A stretch of 64,000 nucleotides of DNA from the NCBI GenBank assembly GCA_947447955.1, contig CANFLS010000002.1, forward strand, positions 156,171-220,170, read 5' to 3'. Every line of letters begins with the position of its first letter. Within the stretch, counting starts at the first letter, position 1. Below, one piece after another: positions 36,801-45,454 of this stretch. The notes under the pieces are model-generated. The model saw nothing but the letters and a program-made list of their open reading frames with translations. It was not told the origin of the DNA and searched no databases. The stretch comes from Flavobacteriales bacterium. GTDB lineage: Bacteria > Bacteroidota > Bacteroidia > NS11-12g > UBA955. The translations under genes and the position numbers were made by a program.

Positions 36801-37091
36801 TGTAATCCAATAAGTAAACATTACACAACCTGCTGAAGAAACAGCAGAAAGCATGTTTACCCAAAATCCTACTTGATCTGGAGATTTTGCCATCAAGGCA
36901 AACAATCTACCAATCATCAAAAACAAAGGTGCCCCAGGAGGGTGAACTACTTGAAGTTTGTATGCTGCGGAAGCAAATTCACCACAATCCCACAAACTTA
37001 CAGAAGGCTCTAAAGTTAGTGTGTAAACTACCAAAGCAATGGCAAACATGAGCCATCCTATGATTACATTTAAGCGAGAAAATGAATTCAT
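33819..37091 (-). CDS. DUF2723 (GT117) multi-spanning membrane protein
   Basis: The 1090-residue protein starts with about 12 hydrophobic segments. The DUF2723 signature is clear near the N-terminus: 'YTLTLEPSVSLWDCGEFASAAYKLQVVHPPGAPLF' (residues about 23-57, with the Asp-Cys-Gly-Glu and HPPG motifs like those of protein O-mannosyltransferases). A large soluble C-terminal half (from about residue 640, 'CNGDNDTYPLWYAQ') and TPR-like tail face the periplasm. The family is classed as glycosyltransferase GT117 and probably uses a lipid-linked sugar. It is widespread in Bacteroidota. It is monocistronic, with a strong terminator before rlmB. Confidence 0.92.
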   Translation of the reverse strand: MNSFSRLNVIIGWLMFAIALVVYTLTLEPSVSLWDCGEFASAAYKLQVVHPPGAPLFLMIGRLFALMAKSPDQVGFWVNMLSAVSSAGCVMFTYWITVMFAEKLVSPENAQRNTLIFSAGIVAALTNTFLDSFWFSAVEAEVYAMSSFFTSLTFWALLRWYKSEESEGVDRWIVFIGFLIGLALGTHMLNLLVIPTVCLAYYFKKYTVSPKGIFMALIGSAVALGFVMKIIYPGIPWLLANMDKLFVNGFSMPFYSGSIFAIALVFAAIIYLLVWSHKKGSHNWNVIFLTMGFVIFGYSSYAMVIIRSMANPAIDMNNPEDPFKFYGYITREQYGDRPLLYGPYFNAPATGQKDKGRRFFKAKDRYEEGDENIETLFEPYDMDGDGRAENYNTIFPRMGSMEQRHARGYRTNSGMDDVQNRIDELQNSGKALTEQDKQELQALEYESPTFGNNLKYFFTHQIRYMYMRYFAWNFIGRLNDQQAVSGNSKVDGNWYSGIPFIDNLNVGPMKDLPEYYQNQKAKNAFFFLPLILGILGLVLQYGKKKRDFWLIMTMFVFTGLLIIVYTNQPPSEPRERDYAVVGSFQIFCIWIGLGVISLAEILKKYLKGASAIGAAALSIVLVPINMGYQNWDDHDRSGRYIGIDMAKNFLEPLEPNAVLFCNGDNDTYPLWYAQNVEGIRTDVRIINQSLLPTDWYSMILKDTVYKSTPLPLSWAKEDLQTGAFESPYGITINAAAYPQRRELSQIIKEMQDAKKRNGGETKGIEWNGNKFFIKVDKAAVLAAGVVAPSEANLIEDTISVDITSGRLSKGDLVMYDLIATVAKEGWKRPIYFTSVSGYDFAFLNNYLQLEGLVYRFVPIKGGSDRGQPIRIQEFKLYNNLTNRFKYYNMKEKKNFFLDDKAAYVPNDLQQMSLLLANFYIERINGLEQIGKDIKNGYSVMTAGGKDVQVPMAQVPSPLRGYANAIAYYEAFKDSIPNYKTRGVKVLNHILTEIPESVMPLRREYRTEYGIALLQLGDEKKAKEVLDASVKENIQFAKFFKKLAEGQEGNGVFERELSNSQYFINRAVEFATSKNKMAWAAEYKRESAGLF

Positions 37092-37188
37092 CGTATATTA
37101 TTTTTTTCGTTAATTGATTATTTAAAAGGCGAAAATAAGGATTCCAATTGCCAAAAGGAAACGTTTTCTATAAATATGTGTTTTAAGA

Positions 37189-38721
37189 TTAAAGTTTTAC
37201 CGTATTCGTACAATTCGTTAATCTATTCATAACAACTGGCAAAGTTAACAATGCCAACATATCAAAAATTGGAGGACCAACTGGTTGGCCACTCACAGCC
37301 ACACGAAGTGGTTGCAAAATTTCACCCGTTTTTATACCCTTAGATTCGCAATAGTTTTTAAATTGTTGTTCAAATTCAGCAGGATTAGATGCTGCATTTT
37401 CTTGAAAATAAACACCCAAATCTAACAAAAGTTGATTCGTTTCTGGCTTCCATTTTTTAGCAACAACATCTACATTGTATTCCGTTGGCTCAACAAAGAA
37501 GTAGGCAGCTGCTGCAGGAATTTCATTCGCAAACTGTACTTTTTCCCTCAACAAACCAATGATTGTTTCTGCATATTCGCGATTAATATTTCCGAATTTT
37601 TCCTCGAAAATCGAAGCAATTGCATCGTAAATTTCAGAAACAGACTTCTTATTCATGTACTGGTGGTTGAACCAAAATGCTTTGTTCAAGTCAAATTTGG
37701 CACCACTCTTACTCACTCTATCTAAACTAAATGCTTGTATCAATTCATCCATTGAAAACAACTCTTGGTTATCGCTCGGATGCCATCCTAACAAAGCTAG
37801 CATATTGGCAACTGCTTCAGGGTAGTAACCAGCTTCTCTATAACCGGAGCTTTTTTCATTTGTTTTGGGATCTGTCCAATCAATAGGAAAAACTGGGAAT
37901 CCCAAACGATCTCCATCTCTCTTGCTTAATTTACCATTTCCTTCAGGCTTCAACAACAAAGGCAAATGTGCAAACTCAGGCATATTTTCTTCCCAACCCA
38001 AGAAACGATAAAGCATAACATGCAAAGGAGCACTTGGCAACCATTCTTCGCCGCGAATTACATGAGAAATTCCCATTAAATAATCGTCAACTACATTGGC
38101 CAAGTGATATGTTGGCATGCCATCTCCTTTAAGAAGGACTTTGTCATCCATTGTATTTGTGCTTACAACTACCCAGCCTCTAATTACATCATGAAAACGC
38201 ACTTCTTCTTTTCTAGGAAGTTTAATACGAATCACATAATTATCACCGCGATCTAAACGCTCTTTCACTTCATCAGCAGATAAAGTCAAAGAGTTTTTCA
38301 TACTCATTCGGCTAATAGAATCATAAGCAGGTTGCATTTTACTCGCTTCTAATCTCTTACGCATTTGCTCTAAATCATCTTCAGAATCAAACGCATAGTA
38401 TGCCAATCCCTCAGAAATCAATCTTTCGGCGTATTGGCGGTACATTGGTTTTCTTTCGCTTTGGCGATACGGCGCGTGAGGACCACCTTGTTCTGGTCCC
38501 TCATCAATTTCAATACCAACCCATTTTAAACTTTCACGGATATACTCTTCAGCTCCAGGAACAAAGCGGTTTTGATCGGTATCTTCGATACGCAAAATCA
38601 TGGTACCACCATGTTTTCGAGCTAATAAATAATTGTACAAAGCTGTTCTTACACCACCAATGTGTAAAGGTCCTGTAGGACTTGGAGCAAAACGAACGCG
38701 AACGGGTCTTTCTGTTGACAT
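37189..38721 (-). CDS. gltX: Glutamyl-tRNA synthetase
   Basis: The 510-residue class I synthetase has the HIGH-type motif (PLHIGGVRTAL, residues about 18-28) and the KMSKS-type motif GKLSKRDGDR near 256-264. It charges tRNA-Glu in the cytoplasm. The start is the ATG at 38721 (MSTERPVRVRFAPSPTG); an in-frame TTG six codons earlier overlaps the -7 box (TATCTTTG, minus strand 38744-38737) and is rejected. The gene is divergent from the yqeY-like gene, with mirror-image -7 boxes between them. Confidence 0.97.
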   Translation of the reverse strand: MSTERPVRVRFAPSPTGPLHIGGVRTALYNYLLARKHGGTMILRIEDTDQNRFVPGAEEYIRESLKWVGIEIDEGPEQGGPHAPYRQSERKPMYRQYAERLISEGLAYYAFDSEDDLEQMRKRLEASKMQPAYDSISRMSMKNSLTLSADEVKERLDRGDNYVIRIKLPRKEEVRFHDVIRGWVVVSTNTMDDKVLLKGDGMPTYHLANVVDDYLMGISHVIRGEEWLPSAPLHVMLYRFLGWEENMPEFAHLPLLLKPEGNGKLSKRDGDRLGFPVFPIDWTDPKTNEKSSGYREAGYYPEAVANMLALLGWHPSDNQELFSMDELIQAFSLDRVSKSGAKFDLNKAFWFNHQYMNKKSVSEIYDAIASIFEEKFGNINREYAETIIGLLREKVQFANEIPAAAAYFFVEPTEYNVDVVAKKWKPETNQLLLDLGVYFQENAASNPAEFEQQFKNYCESKGIKTGEILQPLRVAVSGQPVGPPIFDMLALLTLPVVMNRLTNCTNTVKL

Positions 38722-38735
38722 AAAAATTGAAAGGT

Positions 38736-38772
38736 GCAAAGATACGGAAACAAACTTGTTTTGTATCTTTGC
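38736..38772. promoter_or_regulatory. Mirror-image divergent promoters of gltX and the YqeY gene
   Basis: GCAAAGATAC (38736-38745) and GTATCTTTGC (38763-38772) are perfect inverted repeats 17 bases apart. Each arm contains a consensus -7 box TATCTTTG, pointing left to gltX (ATG 15 bases on) and right to the YqeY gene (ATG 4 bases on). Confidence 0.6.
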
Positions 38773-38775
38773 AGT

Positions 38776-39219
38776 ATGAATCTAATTGAACAAGTGAATG
38801 CTGGTGTAATGGCAGCAATGAAAGCCAAAGACGCCGATAGGTTGAGAGCACTTCGTGGAATTAAAAGTGCATTTTTATTATTGCAAACTGGCGAAGGTGT
38901 TACCGAAGTAACTGACGACATGTGTATTAAAGCACTACAAAAGCTTGCAAAACAAAGAAAAGATTCTTTAGAAATTTACAATACCCAAGGTAGAGAAGAT
39001 CTTGCTGTTGTTGAAAGACAAGAACTTAGCATCATTGAAGAGTTTTTACCTGCTCAAATGAGCGAAGCTGATGTTCGCGCAAAAATCCAAGCTGTAATTA
39101 CCGAATCAGGTTTTTCTGGACCAGAAAATATGGGCAAAGTAATTCCATTGGCAATGAAAGCATTGAGCGGTCAAGCAGACGGAAAATTGATTTCACAATT
39201 GGTTAAAGAGCTTTTATAA
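38776..39219 (+). CDS. GatB/YqeY domain protein
   Basis: The 147-residue protein matches the YqeY family, a stand-alone relative of the C-terminal tRNA-binding domain of GatB. Typical segments are 'MKAKDADRLRALRGIKSAF', 'LQKLAKQRKDSLEIYNTQGREDL' and 'IEEFLPAQMSEADV', and the end 'ADGKLISQLVKELL'. The biochemical role is unsettled. The ATG at 38776 is four bases after a -7 box; an upstream in-frame ATG at 38734 lies in the opposing promoter and is rejected. Its position beside gltX fits a link to Glu/Gln tRNA metabolism. Confidence 0.9.
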   Translation: MNLIEQVNAGVMAAMKAKDADRLRALRGIKSAFLLLQTGEGVTEVTDDMCIKALQKLAKQRKDSLEIYNTQGREDLAVVERQELSIIEEFLPAQMSEADVRAKIQAVITESGFSGPENMGKVIPLAMKALSGQADGKLISQLVKELL

Positions 39220-39231
39220 GCTTTTTACCAA

Positions 39232-40080
39232 TTAGTTTTTATAGAAAAGCGCCAAAGCAGCGCGCAATTGACCATCATCCAAAAGCTTCTTGGCGGTTTG
39301 GTGTATATCACCCAATCCGAATTGCTCAAGTGCATTGTCAATTTCTTCGGTTGTAGGAATCGTAGTCAATGTAGCAAGCTTTCCAATATCATTGGCAGTT
39401 AGCACTTTGCTTTGCTTAAGTTCGTTAGGCAAAGCATCATAACCTATGGTTTTTTGCATGGGTTGCGCCAATTCAAACAGGCTATTCTCGTCTGTTTTGC
39501 AATACCAACTTCCGCCCAAACGTCCAACCAGATTCATTTTAAGTTGAGATATTTTACCGTCATCACCCAAAACGTCTTCGTTGATATGCACTTTAATTAC
39601 CTGGCAAATTACCAAATTCCCCGCGCCACCACCGGTGCCCATTTCTTTTACTTCAAGCACTTTGCATTCTAATTGAACCGGACTTTCTGCCACCCTAAAA
39701 GGTTTGATTAAATCCGAAGCCAAAGGAGTAAATCCAGCTTTTTCAAATTCATTCACGCCATATTCCCAAGGTGCTGCTGCAACGTTCATTTTCTCAACCA
39801 TTTCGAGGGTAACCACATTTATTACAACCTCTGGAACCTCCTTCACATTTAAATAAGTATGCTTTGGTGTTCCATCTCTGCCACTGTTGTTTGGTGCAAA
39901 AATGACAATTGGTGGATTGGCGCTAAAAATATTAAAGAAGCTAAATGGTGCCAAATTAGGTTCTCCATCTTTGTTAATGGTGCTTGCAAAACAAATAGGT
40001 CGAGGACCGATACTCCCTATTAAATATTGATGTAACTGAGGAATCGGAATTTCTTTTGGGTCAATTGTAAGCATAGTCAT
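39232..40080 (-). CDS. Flavin reductase-like protein (FMN-binding split barrel)
   Basis: The 282-residue protein has the DIM6/NTAB flavin-reductase fold in residues about 5-215: 'GSIGPRPICFASTINKDGEPNLAPFSFFN' (about 23-51) is the FMN-phosphate-binding signature, followed by 'NNSGRDGTPKHTYLN' and 'LVICQVIKVHI'. The extra 65 C-terminal residues are helical. It should bind FMN; the substrate is unknown. It lies four bases after ribBA on the same strand, so a flavin-synthesis enzyme and a flavin-binding protein share an operon. Confidence 0.88.
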   Translation of the reverse strand: MTMLTIDPKEIPIPQLHQYLIGSIGPRPICFASTINKDGEPNLAPFSFFNIFSANPPIVIFAPNNSGRDGTPKHTYLNVKEVPEVVINVVTLEMVEKMNVAAAPWEYGVNEFEKAGFTPLASDLIKPFRVAESPVQLECKVLEVKEMGTGGGAGNLVICQVIKVHINEDVLGDDGKISQLKMNLVGRLGGSWYCKTDENSLFELAQPMQKTIGYDALPNELKQSKVLTANDIGKLATLTTIPTTEEIDNALEQFGLGDIHQTAKKLLDDGQLRAALALFYKN

Positions 40081-40084
40081 ATTA

Positions 40085-41299
40085 TTAAATTACATGGCCC
40101 ATTTTGGCTCTTTTGGTATCTAAATATTTGGCATTGTGAGGATTAGGCACAACAAGCAAAGGTATGTTTTCAATGATTTCTAAACCGTAACCAATTAGGC
40201 CAGTACGTTTTTTCGGGTTGTTACTGAGTAAGCGCATTTTTTTAATTCCCAAATCACGGATAATTTGAGCACCCACACCGTAATCTCTTTCATCCATTCC
40301 AAATCCAAGTTGTAAATTGGCTTCTACCGTATCCAAACCTTGTTCTTGTAATTTGTATGCTTTCAGTTTATTTAACAAACCTATTCCACGTCCCTCTTGA
40401 TTCATATAAACGATGACTCCCTTGCCTTCTGCTTCAATTCTTTCCATGGCTTTTTGTAATTGCTCTCCGCAATCGCATCTGCAACTTCCAAAAATATCAC
40501 CGGTTAAACAACTGCTGTGCACGCGAACCAAAACAGGTTCGTCTTCAGTCCATGTGCCTTTGATCAATGCCAAATGCTCTTGTTCTGTATCTTTTTGTTT
40601 GTATGCTATTAAATCAAAGTCGCCAAATTTTGTAGGCATTTGAACAGAAATTTCACGTTTGATTAAACTTTCATGTGCAATTCTATATTTGATTAATTCT
40701 TCAATACTTACAATTTTCAAATCAAACTTTTTAGCCACGTGAATGAGATCAGGCAAACGAGCCATGCTCCCATCTTCATTCAAAATTTCAACGATGCAAC
40801 CTGCCGGTTCAAATCCCGCCATTCTCGATAAATCAATAGCCGCTTCAGTATGTCCTGCCCTGCGCAAAACTCCTTCTTTCTTGGCACGCAAAGGAAAAAT
40901 ATGTCCTGGTTTTCCTAATTCATCATTTTTGGTGTTCGGGTCAATTAACGCCATGATGGTTTTTGATCTATCCTGAGCAGAAATACCTGTGGTGCAACCA
41001 TTTCCTAAAAGATCAACACTTACTGTAAATGCTGTTTCATGTGTGGCGGTATTTTTACCGACCATCATGTCTAAAGCCAATTCTTCACAACGCTCTTCAG
41101 TTAAAGGAACACAAATTAATCCGCGTCCTTCTTTGGCCATAAAATTCACCAATTCTGGAGTCATATTTCGGGCAGCGGTCAAAAAATCTCCCTCATTTTC
41201 CCTATCTTCATCATCAACTACAATTACAACTTTTCCATTTTTAATATCTTCAATGGCTTCTTCAATGGTATTTAAAACGATGATATTTTCTGTTGACAT
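40085..41299 (-). CDS. ribBA: Bifunctional DHBP synthase / GTP cyclohydrolase II
   Basis: The 404-residue fusion catalyses the two entry reactions of riboflavin synthesis. The N-terminal DHBP synthase half (1-205) has '[13 protein letters not shown]', 'RGLICVPL' and '[13 protein letters not shown]'. The C-terminal cyclohydrolase II half (from about 210) has the zinc motif CxxGDxxxxxxCxC ([18 protein letters not shown]) and '[15 protein letters not shown]'. A -7 box TAAATTTG on the minus strand lies 14 bases before the ATG; I see no FMN riboswitch in the short leader. Confidence 0.97.
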   Translation of the reverse strand: MSTENIIVLNTIEEAIEDIKNGKVVIVVDDEDRENEGDFLTAARNMTPELVNFMAKEGRGLICVPLTEERCEELALDMMVGKNTATHETAFTVSVDLLGNGCTTGISAQDRSKTIMALIDPNTKNDELGKPGHIFPLRAKKEGVLRRAGHTEAAIDLSRMAGFEPAGCIVEILNEDGSMARLPDLIHVAKKFDLKIVSIEELIKYRIAHESLIKREISVQMPTKFGDFDLIAYKQKDTEQEHLALIKGTWTEDEPVLVRVHSSCLTGDIFGSCRCDCGEQLQKAMERIEAEGKGVIVYMNQEGRGIGLLNKLKAYKLQEQGLDTVEANLQLGFGMDERDYGVGAQIIRDLGIKKMRLLSNNPKKRTGLIGYGLEIIENIPLLVVPNPHNAKYLDTKRAKMGHVI

Positions 41300-41395
41300 A
41301 TGCTAATTTTTCACAAATTTACAATCAATTTTACCGTGTTTATTTTTTTTATTTTTTAAGATAGAAATCTCTCGATTAATCGCTTACTTCGAACA

Positions 41396-41857
41396 ATGGA
41401 TCAGCCGAATAAATCAGACGTAATATTAGCGGTAAAAAATCGTATACTTTCCATGCTAAATACTGTAACTGAAAGTTTAGAATCTGAAAGAAATGCAATT
41501 CAGCAAGAAACCAAAAGTTCTGCAGGAGATAAATATGAAACACAAAGAGAAATGCTTCAAGCCGACATTCGACGTTCTGAGCATCAATTAAATGAATCAA
41601 CCAATCATCTAGATATCATAGACCACTTATTTGACTTTCACGGAAAAATCATAATAGGCACAATGGTAGAATTAAAACAAGAAAAACAGAATATGTTAAT
41701 TTTTATTGGCCCAGCTATTGGAGACGTAATGGTTAACCAAACAAAAATCAAAACTGTTTCGCAAGCTTCACCATTTGGACATTTACTTATGGGTAAAACG
41801 ACTGGTGATAGTATTGTTTTCAATCAAAAATCATTTTCAATCGTTAATTGTTATTAA
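41396..41857 (+). CDS. GreA/GreB-like transcription factor homologue
   Basis: The 153-residue protein has an N-terminal helical hairpin (about 1-75, 'SSAGDKYETQREMLQADI' at its turn) and a small beta domain whose end, 'SPFGHLLMGKTTGDSIVF', matches the Gre-factor C-terminal FKBP-like domain (SPIGKALLGKKVGD in GreA). Gre factors insert the coiled coil into the RNA polymerase secondary channel; the acidic tip pair of GreA is not clearly kept, so it may be a Gfh-type modulator instead of a cleavage factor. Bacteroidota copies are often mislabelled 3-oxoacyl-ACP synthase. An aldehyde dehydrogenase gene follows after three bases. Confidence 0.72.
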   Translation: MDQPNKSDVILAVKNRILSMLNTVTESLESERNAIQQETKSSAGDKYETQREMLQADIRRSEHQLNESTNHLDIIDHLFDFHGKIIIGTMVELKQEKQNMLIFIGPAIGDVMVNQTKIKTVSQASPFGHLLMGKTTGDSIVFNQKSFSIVNCY

Positions 41858-41860
41858 GGA

Positions 41861-43249
41861 ATGGTGGACTTAAAATCATATTTTTCGGAGTTAAATCAAA
41901 AGCAATCAGATTATTTCAATGAGGGAATTACCCTATCCATTGACTTCAGGAAATCTCAACTATTGTTATTGAAAAAAGCAATTGAAGCGTATCAAGATGA
42001 AATTACAGAAGCGCTTTTACTTGATTTGGGAAAATCTGAATTTGAAAGTTATACCACAGAAATTGGATTTGTTTTAAGCGAATTAAAACATACAATTAAG
42101 AATATTGGGAAATGGAGCTCGGACATCAATGTCAAATCTCCAATGGCCCTGTTTCCCTCAAAAAGCAAAATAATAAACCAACCCCATGGAAAAACGCTCA
42201 TTATTGCGCCATGGAATTATCCGTTCCAATTATTAATTGCACCACTTATTGCTTCAATTGCAGCAGGAAATACATCATTACTAAAGCCTTCTGAATTAAC
42301 TCCAAAAACAGCTGCAGTACTCAGTAAAATTATTCATGCCACATTCTCAGAAAATTACATTGATATCGTTGAGGGAGATGGTGCGGAAATAGTTTCAAGT
42401 GCAATTGATCATTTTCAACCCGATTTTATATTTTTCACAGGATCAACCGCGGTAGGAAAAATTATTGCAAAACAAGCTGCTCAATATTTGATTCCAACAG
42501 TATTGGAATTGGGAGGTAAAAGTCCGTGTATTGTAGATGGTTCTTCTTCTGTAAATATCACTGCAAAACGTATCTTGATGGGCAAAACCATCAATGCGGG
42601 ACAAACCTGTGTTGCCCCAGATTATATTTTGGTTTACGAAAAACATTTGCCTGAGTTTGTTCAATCTATGAAAACTGCAATCCATGAGTTCTATGGAAAA
42701 CATCCTTTAGAATCGGCAGATTATACAAAAATTGTCAATACACATCATTTCAATAGGTTGTTGAAATTAATGGAAGGTACCGACGTCATTCTTGGTGGAG
42801 AATATGATCTAGAAATTAGAAAAATAGCACCCACTTTGGTACGGGTTCCAAACATGGATCATCCTATTATGAAGGAAGAAATTTTCGGTCCCATTTTGCC
42901 AATTATTCCATTTACAACAGAAGAAGATATTTATAAAATAATTGCTGCAAACCCAAATCCGTTAGCTCTTTATATATTCAGTTCTAACAATGATTTTTCT
43001 AAGAGAATTACTCAGAAAGTTTCATTTGGAGGCGGTTGTATCAACAACACCCTCATGCATTTGGTTTCTCCAGAAATGCCATTTGGTGGTGTTAGAGTTA
43101 GCGGTCAAGGAGCATACCATGGAAAATTTGGATTTGATGCTTTTACGCACAAAAAGAGCATACTGAAAACAGGATTTTGGTTTGATTTAAAACAAAAATA
43201 TCCGCCTTACACAGACAGTGCTTTAAAACTGGTAAAGAAATTCCTGTAA
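41861..43249 (+). CDS. Aldehyde dehydrogenase (class 3-like)
   Basis: The 462-residue enzyme oxidises an aldehyde to its acid with NAD(P). The catalytic Cys is in 'NAGQTCVAPDY' near residue 250, the general-base Glu in 'LELGGKSP' near 216, and the cofactor loop is 'FTGSTAVGKII' near 193. Length (about 460) and the C-terminal hydrophobic 'TGFWFDLKQKYPPY' resemble class 3/fatty-aldehyde dehydrogenases, which often attach to membranes. The ATG is three bases after the Gre-like gene; the two are probably co-transcribed. The physiological aldehyde is unknown. Confidence 0.93.
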   Translation: MVDLKSYFSELNQKQSDYFNEGITLSIDFRKSQLLLLKKAIEAYQDEITEALLLDLGKSEFESYTTEIGFVLSELKHTIKNIGKWSSDINVKSPMALFPSKSKIINQPHGKTLIIAPWNYPFQLLIAPLIASIAAGNTSLLKPSELTPKTAAVLSKIIHATFSENYIDIVEGDGAEIVSSAIDHFQPDFIFFTGSTAVGKIIAKQAAQYLIPTVLELGGKSPCIVDGSSSVNITAKRILMGKTINAGQTCVAPDYILVYEKHLPEFVQSMKTAIHEFYGKHPLESADYTKIVNTHHFNRLLKLMEGTDVILGGEYDLEIRKIAPTLVRVPNMDHPIMKEEIFGPILPIIPFTTEEDIYKIIAANPNPLALYIFSSNNDFSKRITQKVSFGGGCINNTLMHLVSPEMPFGGVRVSGQGAYHGKFGFDAFTHKKSILKTGFWFDLKQKYPPYTDSALKLVKKFL

Positions 43250-43257
43250 TTGATTTA

Positions 43258-43291
43258 GAAAGTGATTGCAAAAAATTGCAATTTAACTTTC
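43258..43291. terminator. Bidirectional hairpin between convergent genes
   Basis: GAAAGT plus ATTGCAA pair with TTGCAAT plus ACTTTC, with a small internal bulge. The hairpin spans the convergent ends of the aldehyde dehydrogenase and the E1 gene and includes the E1 stop. There is no long T run, so termination is only likely. Confidence 0.45.
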
Positions 43292-45328
43292 AAGTAATTC
43301 TAGCAACACGCTATAGGTTTTATCTGCATTTGGCAACATCACCGCTTCCATTCCCATATTCAATGGAACTGCCGGAATATCCGCACTTCCCAAGGTTTGA
43401 ACTGGTGCATCCAAATACCTAAAACAATCGCGACTGATTCTTCCTGCCAATGCTTCAGCAAAGCTGTTGGTAATTGTTTCTTCAGTTAATACCAAAATTT
43501 TACCATGCTTTTTAGTCAAATCGTAAACCGCTTCTTGGTCGTATGGTGCCAACGTGCGCAAGTCTAAAATCTCAACCCTATTGTCCAATTTTTTAGCTGC
43601 AGCAAGTGCCCAATAAACTCCCATTCCATATGTTACTACACCTACAGTTTCGCCGTTTTCAAGGGCTTCTTTTGAGGGACTTAAAACAGTTCTTGCCTTA
43701 CCAAAAGGAATCACATAGTCGTCTGAAGGTTCAGGCGATTTAGCCATTTCAGTTCCTGGAACTTTACTCCAATACAATCCTTTATGTTCAAACATAATTA
43801 CAGGATTCGGATCATAGAAAGCAGATTTCATTAATCCTTTCATATCGGCCGCATTACTTGGGTAAGCAATTTTTAATCCTTTAATAGGCAAAATGCTACT
43901 TTCCACAGTGCCAGAGTGATAAGGTCCACCTCCACCATAAGCGCCTGTTGGAACACGAATTACACTTGCCACAGGGAATTTACCCATGCTTAAGTAGCAA
44001 CTTTTAGAAAGCTCGGTTACCAATTGGTTTACACCTGGCCAAATATAATCAGCAAATTGAATTTCAACAATGGGCTTACAACCCACAGCGCTCATTCCTG
44101 CTGTACTTCCAACAATATAAGCCTCTTGGATTGGGGTATTAAAAACACGTTTCTTGCCATATTTATCAGCAAGTGTTGCCGCTTCTCTAAAAACACCGCC
44201 CAATCTATGTCCTACATCTTGTCCATAGAGTAATGCTTCAGGATGTGTTTTTAATATTTCATCTACCGCAAAAAGGGCAGCATCAACAATCATAATAGGT
44301 TCTCGGCCTTCTGGTTCACGGATACCTTTTTCTTCGGTTATTGGTGTTGGTGCTAAAATATGATCGAAAAGTGTTTCCGGTGTAGGATCTTCTGCTGCTT
44401 TGGCTTTTTCAAAGTCATCTATAACTCTAGCTTGGGCAGTAACGGAAATTGCATCTAGGGTATCTTTGGTTTCAGCCAAACTCAAAAGCAATTGCTCTAG
44501 GCGTGGCAATGGATCTTGGCGCATTTGGCGCTCCAAATCATCGCGATACCATTCACTTCTAACTCCACTTGTATGGTGGCCTAATAAAGGAACTTTTACA
44601 TGAACCAACATAGGTTCACGGTTTGCCCGCACCAAATCAATGGCACGTTTCATTTCGTCGTGACATTGCACAAAATCAGAACCGTTGATGCGAATACGCT
44701 TCATGCCTTTAAAGCCTAAAGCATAATCGAAAGCATCCATTGCCCTCATTTCATCTCCGCTGGCAGAGATACCCCAATCATTGTCTTGAACGAGGTAAAT
44801 TATTGGTAATTTATGCAATACAGCCATTTGCATGGCTTCTGCAACTTCACCTTCGGTAACTGAACCATCGCCTAATGAGCAAACAACAATGGGTTTTTCA
44901 GCACCAGTTAGAAGGTTTTGTTCTTCTAAATATTTTATTCCATGTGCGGCACCTGTAGCTGGAATGGTTTGCATTCCGGTTGCACTACTTTGGTGAGGCA
45001 TTTTGGGCATATCTGGTCTTTTCAAAGACGGATGCGCGTAATAAGTTCTTCCCCCGGAAAATGGATCATCGGCTTTTGCCAACAATTGCAACATTAATTC
45101 ATAGGGTTGCATTCCCATAGAAAGCAACATGCTTTCATCGCGGTAATACGGATAAACGAAATCTATTGGTTTTAAATGAAAACCTGTAGCAATTTGAATA
45201 GCTTCATGACCTTTAGATGTACTGTGCACATACTTGGTAATTGGCCTGTTTTCTTCATAAATTTTTGCCATTGCTCGGGCAGTCTGCATTAAATCCCAAG
45301 CTTTTAAAAGCACATCTTTTTCTACCAT
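43283..45328 (-). CDS. 2-oxoacid dehydrogenase E1, fused alpha and beta subunits (branched-chain/pyruvate type)
   Basis: The 681-residue thiamine-diphosphate enzyme joins E1 alpha (about 1-330) and E1 beta (about 345-681) in one chain. The TPP motif is 'GDGSVTEGEVAEAMQMAVLHKLP...QDN' near 152-186. The beta part has 'LYGQDVGHRLGGVF', 'TPIQEAYIVGSTAGMSAVG' and 'EIQFADYIWPGVNQ'. It decarboxylates a branched-chain 2-oxoacid or pyruvate and passes the acyl group to a lipoyl E2, which is not encoded nearby. Fused E1 of this type is common in Bacteroidota. The upstream region has TAAACTTG, a near -7 box. Confidence 0.92.
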   Translation of the reverse strand: MVEKDVLLKAWDLMQTARAMAKIYEENRPITKYVHSTSKGHEAIQIATGFHLKPIDFVYPYYRDESMLLSMGMQPYELMLQLLAKADDPFSGGRTYYAHPSLKRPDMPKMPHQSSATGMQTIPATGAAHGIKYLEEQNLLTGAEKPIVVCSLGDGSVTEGEVAEAMQMAVLHKLPIIYLVQDNDWGISASGDEMRAMDAFDYALGFKGMKRIRINGSDFVQCHDEMKRAIDLVRANREPMLVHVKVPLLGHHTSGVRSEWYRDDLERQMRQDPLPRLEQLLLSLAETKDTLDAISVTAQARVIDDFEKAKAAEDPTPETLFDHILAPTPITEEKGIREPEGREPIMIVDAALFAVDEILKTHPEALLYGQDVGHRLGGVFREAATLADKYGKKRVFNTPIQEAYIVGSTAGMSAVGCKPIVEIQFADYIWPGVNQLVTELSKSCYLSMGKFPVASVIRVPTGAYGGGGPYHSGTVESSILPIKGLKIAYPSNAADMKGLMKSAFYDPNPVIMFEHKGLYWSKVPGTEMAKSPEPSDDYVIPFGKARTVLSPSKEALENGETVGVVTYGMGVYWALAAAKKLDNRVEILDLRTLAPYDQEAVYDLTKKHGKILVLTEETITNSFAEALAGRISRDCFRYLDAPVQTLGSADIPAVPLNMGMEAVMLPNADKTYSVLLELLES

Positions 45329-45454
45329 TGTTTTCGAAGTGCAAGTTTAAGCAATTTTCATATTTTATTAACACACTATTTTCGTCAATTACAAAGTTCA
45401 ATTGTTATTTTATATTAGTTTTAATTATATTGCATGAAAAATCCTGATTTATAT

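Noticed and set aside
39206..39229. Hairpin AAAGAGCTT/AAGCTTTTT at the end of the YqeY gene
   Set aside because: A short AT-rich stem needing a G-U pair; it may help termination between the convergent genes but cannot be told from chance.
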